Shown one piece after another: positions 51,395 through 63,600 of a DNA stretch of 64,000 nucleotides; the first letter of the stretch is position 1; each line of letters opens with the position of its first letter. Under the pieces are notes generated by a model, which was not told the DNA's origin, did not search any database, and was given only the letters and a program-made list of their open reading frames with translations. The position numbers and the translations under genes were made by a program. The stretch covers positions 1,860,001 through 1,924,000 of the forward strand of contig NZ_LT629741.1 of NCBI RefSeq assembly GCF_900105135.1, written 5' to 3'. Origin of the DNA: Gramella sp. MAR_2010_147. GTDB taxonomy: Bacteria; Bacteroidota; Bacteroidia; Flavobacteriales; Flavobacteriaceae.

Positions 51395-51691
51395 AAAATA
51401 TATACTGAAAGGACCAAAATTGTAGAATATTGGTCAGGAAAGGCTTATAATTCGTTCAATTGTTAATTCATATAGTTGAATGGGATTTTTAGCCCGGTGA
51501 ACTGAATATTAATGTTAACAAAGTCCAAAACAAAGCAATTCAAACGTTAAGATATCCGCTTTATAGCTAAAATTCCACCATTCGTCGAAAACCGAAAAGC
51601 TTTTTTTTCGTATATATTAATATTTGTACTCTATATGGTACGCTTGCGCGTATTATACTATTTGAAGCCCAAATTAACTGAACATTATCTT

Positions 51692-54600
51692 ATGGATAAA
51701 CCATTACCCCCCTATTTTTCCAATTTTGGAAAAAACACCCTTATTTTTTGTTTTTTATTTTTTGCCATATTTTCATTAAATGCGCAAACTAAAGGACTTA
51801 TATATAAGCAGGCTGCTGGTAGTGGCCAAACAGTATTAGATCCAAATACAGACGGTTATTCCTCTGAAACCAATCAGGGATTTTTTGAAAATGATGAAAC
51901 AGAGAGTGAAATTCCTTACACTGCCCTTCCTTCTGTAGGTGCTTCCGAACCTGATAGTGATTTAGGACCGGGACCGGATTGTAAGTTTACAGACCTTGTA
52001 AAATCTGAAAATAATAATACGGTTTATACCTATCTGGACGGTACTGGCAATCTAATGTTCCGTTTTCGGCTAGGTGGCACCGCAGAAAACTCTAAAGGAT
52101 ATTCGATTCTTATAGATACCGATCAAAAATTTGGCGCTAGTGGTGAAAATGCTGACCCTAATTACATCCCTGGCAATCCGGGGTTTGAAATAGAAGTTGT
52201 TCTAAGAACGAATTTTGGTGTGGGTTTATACGACATAGATGGAACGGTTTCTCCTGTTGAAGTGGGAGATGCGGTTACAGACAGGCCTTACGATAATTTT
52301 GCCCAAAAGAGTATTGCCCTTTCAGAAATTTGCGGGGATGATGATTACTTTTATGATTTCTACATTCCTTTTGCAGATATTACCGCAGCTTTTCCTTCTG
52401 TCACAGTAAATACTCCGCTGAGAATGGTAGGAAACACAGTAATTAACCCAAAAGCTGCTACTGGGAATAATGGAATATCTGATTTGGGTGGTATTGATGA
52501 TAGTACCGGAATAACCGATGGTTTATGGGAAGAGCTTATCAATGTATTTCCACCAACCAGTGTTACTGAAATTGGATCTGGAGCTACATTACCTCCGAGA
52601 GCTGCCTGCCCATCCATCACAGGCCCTATCGCAGTAGATGCTACCTCTATTACCGGAACCTCTTCTGAAGTTGATGGTGCAACGATCGAAGTTTTTCGCG
52701 ATGATGTATCAGTGGGAACTACCACGGTGAGTGCCGGAAACTGGACCCTTTCTGGATTAAGTCCTGCAGTAGGAAATGAAGTCTTCTCTGCAACTGCAAA
52801 GGTTTCCGCAGCTACAGCCGATTCAACAGGAACTGAAGAAAAATCTGCATCCTATTCAGATTGTAATAAAACTACTGTAGGAGCTACATGTTCGAATCCA
52901 CCTGATGTGGCTGGTACAGAGAACGGGTCAAAAAAAGCATTTGAAGGTACTTCCAGTGCTTCAGGTAGTTATGAATTAACAATATATAATTCAGACGGTA
53001 CAAAACTAGTTTCTCCTGCTGGAACTAGCAACCCGGCAACGTACACCACTTCCAGCTGGGTTTGGGAATATGGGCGTGGAGGGACTAAAATCCCAGCCGG
53101 AGTTTATTATTTTACAGTGACTGAAACTGGTAAATGTGAATCTTCAAAAACAGAATTTTGTTTTGATACAGCTACCTTTTCCTCGGCTCCAGTAATTTCT
53201 AATACCCCTATATTAGAATCAGACACCAGTATTTCTGGTACTGCAACTACAGGAGCTACAATAACGCTACTCATCAATGGAGAAGAACAAGGCGTTGATA
53301 TAGCAAGTGGTGGAAACTGGAGTTTTAGTGTTTCTGGTTTGTCCCAGGGAGATGAATTAACTATTAGGGCGATCGAAAGCGGAAATTGTAGTGCAGAAAC
53401 AAGTGTTACTGTAAGTGCAAAATCTGATGCTCCTATAGTAAGGGGCGAATATTGTCTTGCCGGAGGAATGACGGTAAACACAGTGAATGGTGTATCATCA
53501 GAAGACGCAGGGTCAGAAATTAATATTTACTCAAGTCCAACGCAGGGTGGGATGAAAAGTCTGGAGGGAACTACAAATGTTCAGTCAAATGGTTCCTGGT
53601 CTGCAGACGGCTTAAATATCCTTATTGGCAGATATATTACTGCAACCGCACAGAACACTGGAGAAATTGTAAGTGAATTTTCAAATGAAGTTTTAGTAAG
53701 AAGCAAAACTCCTTCACCAAATCTTAAAATCACTTCAGATCCAATAACAGAAGGTGATGCGAGTATAACGGGCGAAGCTCTAGCTAGTACCAGTGTTGAG
53801 TTAACCATCCAGCTATATATGGATGGTGTTGCTATAGAAGGTGCCACAGCAACAGTAAATCCCGTAGTTGGCGTAGCATCGGTTCAGGAGTGGACAATTA
53901 CCGGTTTAGACACCCCTTTCAACAAATTATATGCAGGTGGAGTTGCGACGGTCACTGTTACCAGTCCTACGATAGGCTTTTGCGAAAGTGATCCCTCCAA
54001 TGCCGTAACTGTACAGTGTAAACAGCCAGCCTCACAAGTATTTAGTGCAACAACAAGTACTACGGTGTGCCAGAACGAAACAATCTCATTTCAGGTAAAC
54101 GATACGGAAGAAAATATAGTTTACGAACTTATAGATCAAACCGATGCTGGAGTAGGACCGGCCATGCTTGGTACAGGATCTTCTATTTCACTTACTAGTT
54201 TCGGATTAAATACCTCAGTGACAGGAATCAGAATCCGTGCACAAAAGATCGGAATAGACTGCGATAGAATTATTCTACCCTCAGTTTCAGTTACGGTAAA
54301 TCCTTTACCAGCTATTACTCTGGGTGCAAATCCCATAATAAACGATAGTGAAACTTCAGCATTTATTAGTTATACAAATGCTGTAAATGATCCTGCAAAC
54401 TATGTATTAGATTTTGATTCATCTGCTAACTCAGCGGGCTTTACAGACATTACAACACCTACAAATCTACCCGCATCACCAATTGAGATTTTGGTACCAG
54501 GCACAGCATCTGGGGGGACATACAATGGAGTTATAAAAGTATTAAATACCACCACCGGATGCATTTCTGGAAATATTCCTTTTAGTATTACTATAGATGC

Positions 54601-57600
54601 ATCGGCTCCTCCGGCAATCAATTTCACTATAGACCCAATCAATGATATTATCATAAATGAGAACACAGCCTATACCGGACCTACGCCGGTTCTTTCTGGA
54701 GATACACCGGTTGGGACAGTAACTTATACTTTGGCCGGAGAAGATGCAGGTGACTTTACGATAAATTCTAGTACCGGGGTGGTGAGCATGGTGGCCCGTG
54801 ATTTTGAAAACCCAGTAGATGATGATACTAATAATACCTATGAATTAATTGTTATCGCAACAGATGAAGATAGCAATACCGATAGTGAAGCATGGGCAGT
54901 TGAAATTTCAGATATCAATGAGGCTCCTGCCATTACAAATAACGGCAGTGCTGCCACCCATTCAGTAGACTTTGCTGAAAATGGAACTGGTAACGTGATC
55001 GACTGGGATGCGACTGATGCTGATGGGGATGACCTGACGTATTCTTTAAGCGGAGCCGATGCTGCTCTATTTGATTTAGATACTAATACAGGTGAACTTA
55101 GCTTTAAATCAGCGCCTGATTTTGAAGGCAGTGGGGATAATCAATATGAAGCCATTGTTACTGTAAGTGACGGAACCTTTTCCGATACTCAGACCCTGAC
55201 GGTCAATGTCACCGATCAGACGGAAGCAGCTGATTTTACTATCGATGCTATTGGAGATGCTACCGTAAATGAGAACAGTGCCTATACCGGGCCTGCTCCG
55301 AGTTTATCAGGCGATGCTCCTGTTGGAAGTGTAACCTATACCATCACCGGGGCTGATGCTGCCCTGTTCGAGGTCAATGAAGATACCGGGGTGGTGACCA
55401 TGACCGAAAAGGATTTTGAGAACCCAGCCGATGCCAATTCCGATAATGTCTATGAAGTAACCCTGGTAGCGACCGATAGTGACGGGAATACCGATGCTGA
55501 ATCATGGAGTGTCACGGTTGAAAATGTTGCTGAAGCAGTAAGCTTTAGCATTGATCCGATTGCCGATGCTACAGTAAATGAGAATAGCGCTTACACCAGT
55601 GAGACCCCATCCATTACCGGAGGTCCGATTGGAACTGTAACCTATAGCCTGAGTGGTGATGATGCTGATGACTTTACCATCAACGCCAGCACTGGGGTAG
55701 TAAGCATGGTCGCCAGAGATTTTGAGTCTCCGGTGGATGCTGATACCGATAATGTATATGAGGTGACCATTACTGCTACCGATTCTGATGGAAATACTGA
55801 TTCTGAATCATGGAGTGTAAGTGTCACCGATCAGACGGAAGCAGCTGACTTTACCATCGATGCTATTGGAGATGCTACCGTAAATGAGAACAGCGCCTAT
55901 ACCGGGCCTACTCCGAGTTTATCAGGTGATGCTCCTATTGGAAGTGTAACCTATACCATCACCGGGGCTGATGCTGCCTTGTTCGAGGTCAATGAAGATA
56001 CCGGCGTGGTGACCATGACCGAAAAGGATTTTGAGAACCCCGCCGATGCCAATACCGATAATGTCTATGAAGTAACCCTGGTAGCTACCGATAGTGACGG
56101 GAATACCGATTCCGAATCATGGAGTGTCACGGTTGAAAATGTTGCTGAAGCAGTAAGCTTTAGCATTGATCCGATTGCCGATGCTACAGTAAATGAGAAT
56201 AGCGCTTACACCAGTGAGACCCCATCCATTACCGGAGGTCCGATTGGAACTGTAACCTATAGCCTGAGTGGTGATGATGCTGATGACTTTACCATCAACG
56301 CCAGTACCGGGGTGGTAAGTATGATCGCCAGAGATTTTGAAGCTCCGGTGGATGCTGATACCGATAATGTATATGAAGTAACCATTACCGCGACCGATTC
56401 TGATGGAAATACTGATTCTGAATCATGGAGTGTAAGTGTCACCGATCAGACGGAAGCAGCTGACTTTACCATCGATGCTATTGGAGATGCTACCGTAAAT
56501 GAGAACAGCGCCTATACCGGGCCTACTCCGAGTTTATCAGGTGATGCTCCTGTTGGAAGTGTGACCTATACCATCACCGGGGCTGATGCTGCCCTGTTCG
56601 AGGTCAATGAAGATACCGGGGTGGTCACTATGACCGAAAAGGATTTTGAGAACCCCGCCGATGCCAATTCCGATAATGTATATGAAGTAACCCTGGTAGC
56701 GACCGATAGTGACGGGAATACCGATGCTGAATCATGGAGTGTCACGGTTGAAAATGTTGCTGAAGCAGTAAGCTTTAGCATTGATCCGATTGCAGATGCC
56801 AGTATAGCAGAGAACAGCGCTTATACCAGTGAGACCCCATCCATTACCGGAGGTCCGATTGGAAGTGTAACCTATAGCCTGAGTGGTGATGATGCTGATG
56901 ACTTTACCATCAACGCCAGTACCGGGGTGGTAAGTATGATCGCCAGAGATTTTGAAGCTCCGGTGGATGCTGATACCGATAATGTATATGAAGTAACCAT
57001 TACCGCGACCGATTCTGACGGGAATAAAGATTCTGAATCCTGGAGCGTAAGTGTGACCGATCAGACGGAAGCAGCTGATTTTACTATCGATGCTATTGCG
57101 GATGCTACCGTAAATGAGAACAGTGCCTATACCGGGCCTGCTCCGAGTTTATCAGGTGATGCTCCTGTTGGAAGTGTGACCTATACCATCACCGGGGCTG
57201 ATGCTGCCCTGTTCGAGGTCAATGAAGATACCGGGGTGGTCACTATGACCGAAAAGGATTTTGAGAACCCGGCCGATGCCAATTCCGATAATGTATATGA
57301 AGTAACCCTGGTAGCTACCGATAGTGACGGGAATACCGATGCTGAAGCATGGAGTGTCACGGTTGAAAATGTTGCTGAAGCAGTAAGCTTTAGCATTGAT
57401 CCGATTGCAGATGCCAGTATAGCAGAGAACAGCGCTTATACCAGTGAGACCCCATCCATTACCGGAGGTCCGATTGGAAGTGTAACCTATAGCCTGAGTG
57501 GTGATGATGCTGATGACTTTACCATCAACGCCAGTACCGGGGTGGTAAGTATGATCGCCAGAGATTTTGAAGCTCCGGTGGATGCTGATACCAATAATGT

Positions 57601-60600
57601 ATATGAAGTAACCATTACCGCGACCGATTCTGATGGAAATACTGATTCTGAATCATGGAGTGTAAGTGTCACCGATCAGACGGAAGCAGCTGACTTTACC
57701 ATCGATGCTATTGGAGATGCTACCGTAAATGAGAACAGCGCCTATACCGGGCCTACTCCGAGTTTATCAGGTGATGCTCCTGTTGGAAGTGTGACCTATA
57801 CCATCACCGGGGCTGATGCTGCCCTGTTCGAGGTCAATGAAGATACCGGGGTGGTCACTATGACCGAAAAGGATTTTGAGAACCCCGCCGATGCCAATTC
57901 CGATAATGTATATGAAGTAACCCTGGTAGCGACCGATAGTGACGGGAATACCGATGCTGAATCATGGAGTGTCACGGTTGAAAATATAGCTGAAGCGGTA
58001 AGCTTTAGCATTGATCCGATTGCCGATGCTACCGTAAATGAGAACAGCGCTTATACCAGTGAGACCCCATCCATTACCGGAGGTCCGATTGGAACTGTAA
58101 CCTATAGCCTGAGTGGTGATGATGCTGATGACTTTACCATCAACGCCAGTACCGGGGTGGTAAGTATGATCGCCAGAGATTTTGAAGCTCCGGTGGATGC
58201 TGATACCGATAATGTATATGAAGTAACCATTACCGCGGCCGATTCTGATGGAAATACTGATTCTGAATCATGGAGTGTAAGTGTCACCGATCAGACGGAA
58301 GCAGCTGACTTTACTATCGATGCTATTGGAGATGCTACCGTAAATGAGAACAGCGCCTATACCGGGCCTACTCCGAGTTTATCAGGTGATGCTCCTGTTG
58401 GAAGTGTGACCTATACCATCACCGGGGCTGATGCTGCCCTGTTCGAGGTCAATGAAGATACCGGCGTGGTCACTATGACCGAAAAGGATTTTGAGAACCC
58501 CGCCGATGCCAATTCCGATAATGTATATGAAATAACCCTGGTAGCTACCGATAGTGACGGGAATACCGATGCTGAAGCATGGAGTGTCACGGTTGAAAAT
58601 GTTGCTGAAGCAGTAAGCTTTAGCATTGATCCGATTGCAGATGCCAGTATAGCAGAGAACAGCGCTTATACCAGTGAGACCCCATCCATTACCGGAGGTC
58701 CTATTGGAAGTGTAACCTATAGCCTGAGTGGTGATGATGCTGATGACTTTACCATCAACGCCAGTACCGGGGTGGTAAGCATGGTCGCCAGAGATTTTGA
58801 GTCTCCGGTGGATGCCGATACCGATAATGTATATGAAGTAACCATTACCGCGACCGATTCTGACGGGAATAAAGATTCTGAATCCTGGAGCGTAAGTGTG
58901 ACCGATCAGACGGAAGCAGCTGATTTTACTATCGATGCTATTGCGGATGCTACCGTAAATGAGAACAGTGCCTATACCGGGCCTGCTCCGAGTTTATCAG
59001 GTGATGCTCCTGTTGGAAGTGTGACCTATACCATCACCGGGGCTGATGCTGCCCTGTTCGAGGTCAATGAAGATACCGGGGTGGTCACTATGACCGAAAA
59101 GGATTTTGAGAACCCGGCCGATGCCAATTCCGATAATGTATATGAAGTAACCCTGGTAGCTACCGATAGTGACGGGAATACCGATGCTGAAGCATGGAGT
59201 GTCACGGTTGAAAATGTTGCTGAAGCAGTAAGCTTTAGCATTGATCCGATTGCAGATGCCAGTATAGCAGAGAACAGCGCTTATACCAGTGAGACCCCAT
59301 CCATTACCGGAGGTCCTATTGGAAGTGTAACCTATAGTCTGAGTGGTGATGATGCTGATGACTTTACCATCAACGCCAGTACCGGGGTGGTAAGTATGAT
59401 CGCCAGAGATTTTGAAGCTCCGGTGGATGCCGATACCGATAATGTCTATGAAGTAACCATTACCGCGACCGATAGTGACGGAAATAAAGATTCTGAATCA
59501 TGGAGTGTAAGTGTCACCGATCAGACGGAAGCAGCTGATTTTACCATCGATGCTATTGGAGATGCTACCGTAAATGAGAACAGTGCCTATACCGGGCCTG
59601 CTCCGAGTTTATCAGGTGATGCTCCTGTTGGAAGTGTGACCTATACCATCACCGGGGCTGATGCTGCCCTGTTCGAGGTCAATGAAGATACCGGGGTGGT
59701 CACTATGACCGAAAAGGATTTTGAGAACCCCGCCGATGCCAATTCCGATAATGTATATGAAGTAACCCTGGTAGCTACCGATAGTGACGGGAATACCGAT
59801 GCTGAAGCATGGAGTGTCACGGTTGAAAATGTTGCTGAAGCAGTAAGCTTTAGCATTGATCCGATTGCAGATGCCAGTATAGCAGAGAACAGCGCTTATA
59901 CCAGTGAGACCCCATCCATTACCGGAGGTCCGATTGGAAGTGTAACCTATAGCCTGAGTGGTGATGATGCTGATGACTTTACCATCAACGCCAGTACCGG
60001 GGTGGTAAGTATGATCGCCAGAGATTTTGAAGCTCCGGTGGATGCTGATACCGATAATGTATATGAAGTAACCATTACCGCGACCGATTCTGATGGAAAT
60101 ACTGATTCTGAATCATGGAGTGTAAGTGTCACCGATCAGACGGAAGCAGCTGACTTTACCATCGATGCTATTGGAGATGCTACCGTAAATGAGAACAGCG
60201 CCTATACCGGGCCTACTCCGAGTTTATCAGGTGATGCTCCTGTTGGAAGTGTGACCTATACCATCACCGGGGCTGATGCTGCCCTGTTCGAGGTCAATGA
60301 AGATACCGGGGTGGTCACTATGACCGAAAAGGATTTTGAGAACCCCGCCGATGCCAATTCCGATAATGTATATGAAGTAACCCTGGTAGCGACCGATAGT
60401 GACGGGAATACCGATGCTGAATCATGGAGTGTCACGGTTGAAAATATAGCTGAAGCGGTAAGCTTTAGCATTGATCCGATTGCCGATGCTACCGTAAATG
60501 AGAACAGCGCTTATACCAGTGAGACCCCATCCATTACCGGAGGTCCGATTGGAACTGTAACCTATAGCCTGAGTGGTGATGATGCTGATGACTTTACCAT

Positions 60601-63600
60601 CAACGCCAGTACCGGGGTGGTAAGTATGATCGCCAGAGATTTTGAAGCTCCGGTGGATGCTGATACCGATAATGTATATGAAGTAACCATTACCGCGGCC
60701 GATTCTGATGGAAATACTGATTCTGAATCATGGAGTGTAAGTGTCACCGATCAGACGGAAGCAGCTGACTTTACTATCGATGCTATTGGAGATGCTACCG
60801 TAAATGAGAACAGCGCCTATACCGGGCCTACTCCGAGTTTATCAGGTGATGCTCCTGTTGGAAGTGTGACCTATACCATCACCGGGGCTGATGCTGCCCT
60901 GTTCGAGGTCAATGAAGATACCGGCGTGGTCACTATGACCGAAAAGGATTTTGAGAACCCCGCCGATGCCAATTCCGATAATGTATATGAAATAACCCTG
61001 GTAGCTACCGATAGTGACGGGAATACCGATGCTGAAGCATGGAGTGTCACGGTTGAAAATGTTGCTGAAGCAGTAAGCTTTAGCATTGATCCGATTGCAG
61101 ATGCCAGTATAGCAGAGAACAGCGCTTATACCAGTGAGACCCCATCCATTACCGGAGGTCCTATTGGAAGTGTAACCTATAGCCTGAGTGGTGATGATGC
61201 TGATGACTTTACCATCAACGCCAGTACCGGGGTGGTAAGCATGGTCGCCAGAGATTTTGAGTCTCCGGTGGATGCCGATACCGATAATGTATATGAAGTA
61301 ACCATTACCGCGACCGATTCTGACGGGAATAAAGATTCTGAATCCTGGAGCGTAAGTGTGACCGATCAGACGGAAGCAGCTGATTTTACTATCGATGCTA
61401 TTGCGGATGCTACCGTAAATGAGAACAGTGCCTATACCGGGCCTGCTCCGAGTTTATCAGGTGATGCTCCTGTTGGAAGTGTGACCTATACCATCACCGG
61501 GGCTGATGCTGCCCTGTTCGAGGTCAATGAAGATACCGGGGTGGTCACTATGACCGAAAAGGATTTTGAGAACCCGGCCGATGCCAATTCCGATAATGTA
61601 TATGAAGTAACCCTGGTAGCTACCGATAGTGACGGGAATACCGATGCTGAAGCATGGAGTGTCACGGTTGAAAATGTTGCTGAAGCAGTAAGCTTTAGCA
61701 TTGATCCGATTGCAGATGCCAGTATAGCAGAGAACAGCGCTTATACCAGTGAGACCCCATCCATTACCGGAGGTCCTATTGGAAGTGTAACCTATAGTCT
61801 GAGTGGTGATGATGCTGATGACTTTACCATCAACGCCAGTACCGGGGTGGTAAGTATGATCGCCAGAGATTTTGAAGCTCCGGTGGATGCCGATACCGAT
61901 AATGTCTATGAAGTAACCATTACCGCGACCGATAGTGACGGAAATAAAGATTCTGAATCATGGAGTGTAAGTGTCACCGATCAGACGGAAGCAGCTGATT
62001 TTACCATCGATGCTATTGGAGATGCTACCGTAAATGAGAACAGTGCCTATACCGGGCCTGCTCCGAGTTTATCAGGTGATGCTCCTGTTGGAAGTGTGAC
62101 CTATACCATCACCGGGGCTGATGCTGCCCTGTTCGAGGTCAATGAAGATACCGGCGTGGTCACTATGACCGAAAAGGATTTTGAGAACCCCGCCGATGCC
62201 AATTCCGATAATGTATATGAAGTAACCCTGGTAGCGACCGATAGTGACGGGAATACCGATGCTGAATCATGGAGTGTCACGGTTGAAAATATAGCTGAAG
62301 CGGTAAGCTTTAGCATTGATCCGATTGCCGATGCTACCGTAAATGAGAACAGCGCTTATACCAGTGAGACCCCATCCATTACCGGAGGTCCTATTGGAAG
62401 TGTAACCTATAGCCTGAGTGGTGATGATGCTGATGACTTTACCATCAACGCCAGTACCGGGGTGGTAAGTATGATCGCCAGAGATTTTGAGTCTCCGGTG
62501 GATGCCGATACCGATAATGTATATGAAGTAACCATTACCGCGACCGATTCTGACGGGAATAAAGATTCTGAATCCTGGAGCGTAAGTGTGACCGATCAGA
62601 CGGAAGCAGCTGATTTTACTATCGATGCTATTGCGGATGCTACCGTAAATGAGAACAGTGCCTATACCGGGCCTGCTCCGAGTTTATCAGGTGATGCTCC
62701 TGTTGGAAGTGTGACCTATACCATCACCGGGGCTGATGCTGCCCTGTTCGAGGTCAATGAAGATACCGGGGTGGTCACTATGACCGAAAAGGATTTTGAG
62801 AACCCGGCCGATGCCAATTCCGATAATGTATATGAAGTAACCCTGGTAGCTACCGATAGTGACGGGAATACCGATGCTGAAGCATGGAGTGTCACGGTTG
62901 AAAATGTTGCTGAAGCAGTAAGCTTTAGCATTGATCCGATTGCAGATGCCAGTATAGCAGAGAACAGCGCTTATACCAGTGAGACCCCATCCATTACCGG
63001 AGGTCCGATTGGAAGTGTAACCTATAGCCTGAGTGGTGATGATGCTGATGACTTTACCATCAACGCCAGTACCGGGGTGGTAAGTATGATCGCCAGAGAT
63101 TTTGAAGCTCCGGTGGATGCTGATACCGATAATGTATATGAAGTAACCATTACCGCGACCGATTCTGATGGAAATACTGATTCTGAATCATGGAGTGTAA
63201 GTGTCACCGATCAGACGGAAGCAGCTGACTTTACCATCGATGCTATTGGAGATGCTACCGTAAATGAGAACAGCGCCTATACCGGGCCTACTCCGAGTTT
63301 ATCAGGTGATGCTCCTGTTGGAAGTGTGACCTATACCATCACCGGGGCTGATGCTGCCCTGTTCGAGGTCAATGAAGATACCGGGGTGGTCACTATGACC
63401 GAAAAGGATTTTGAGAACCCCGCCGATGCCAATTCCGATAATGTATATGAAGTAACCCTGGTAGCGACCGATAGTGACGGGAATACCGATGCTGAATCAT
63501 GGAGTGTCACGGTTGAAAATGTTGCTGAAGCAGTAAGCTTTAGCATTGATCCGATTGCAGATGCCAGTATAGCAGAGAACAGCGCTTATACCAGTGAGAC

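Noticed and set aside
52360..54666. Minus-strand open frames of 66-124 codons opposite the N-terminal part of the giant gene
   Set aside because: The plus-strand frame is continuous with a signal peptide and sensible domain patterns. The opposite frames show no family features.
55642..63546. Many repeated 61- and 71-codon open frames on the minus strand
   Set aside because: They recur with the 615-bp period of the plus-strand array and are mirror frames of the cadherin coding sequence. They have no start signals of their own and low-complexity Ser/Thr/Val products.
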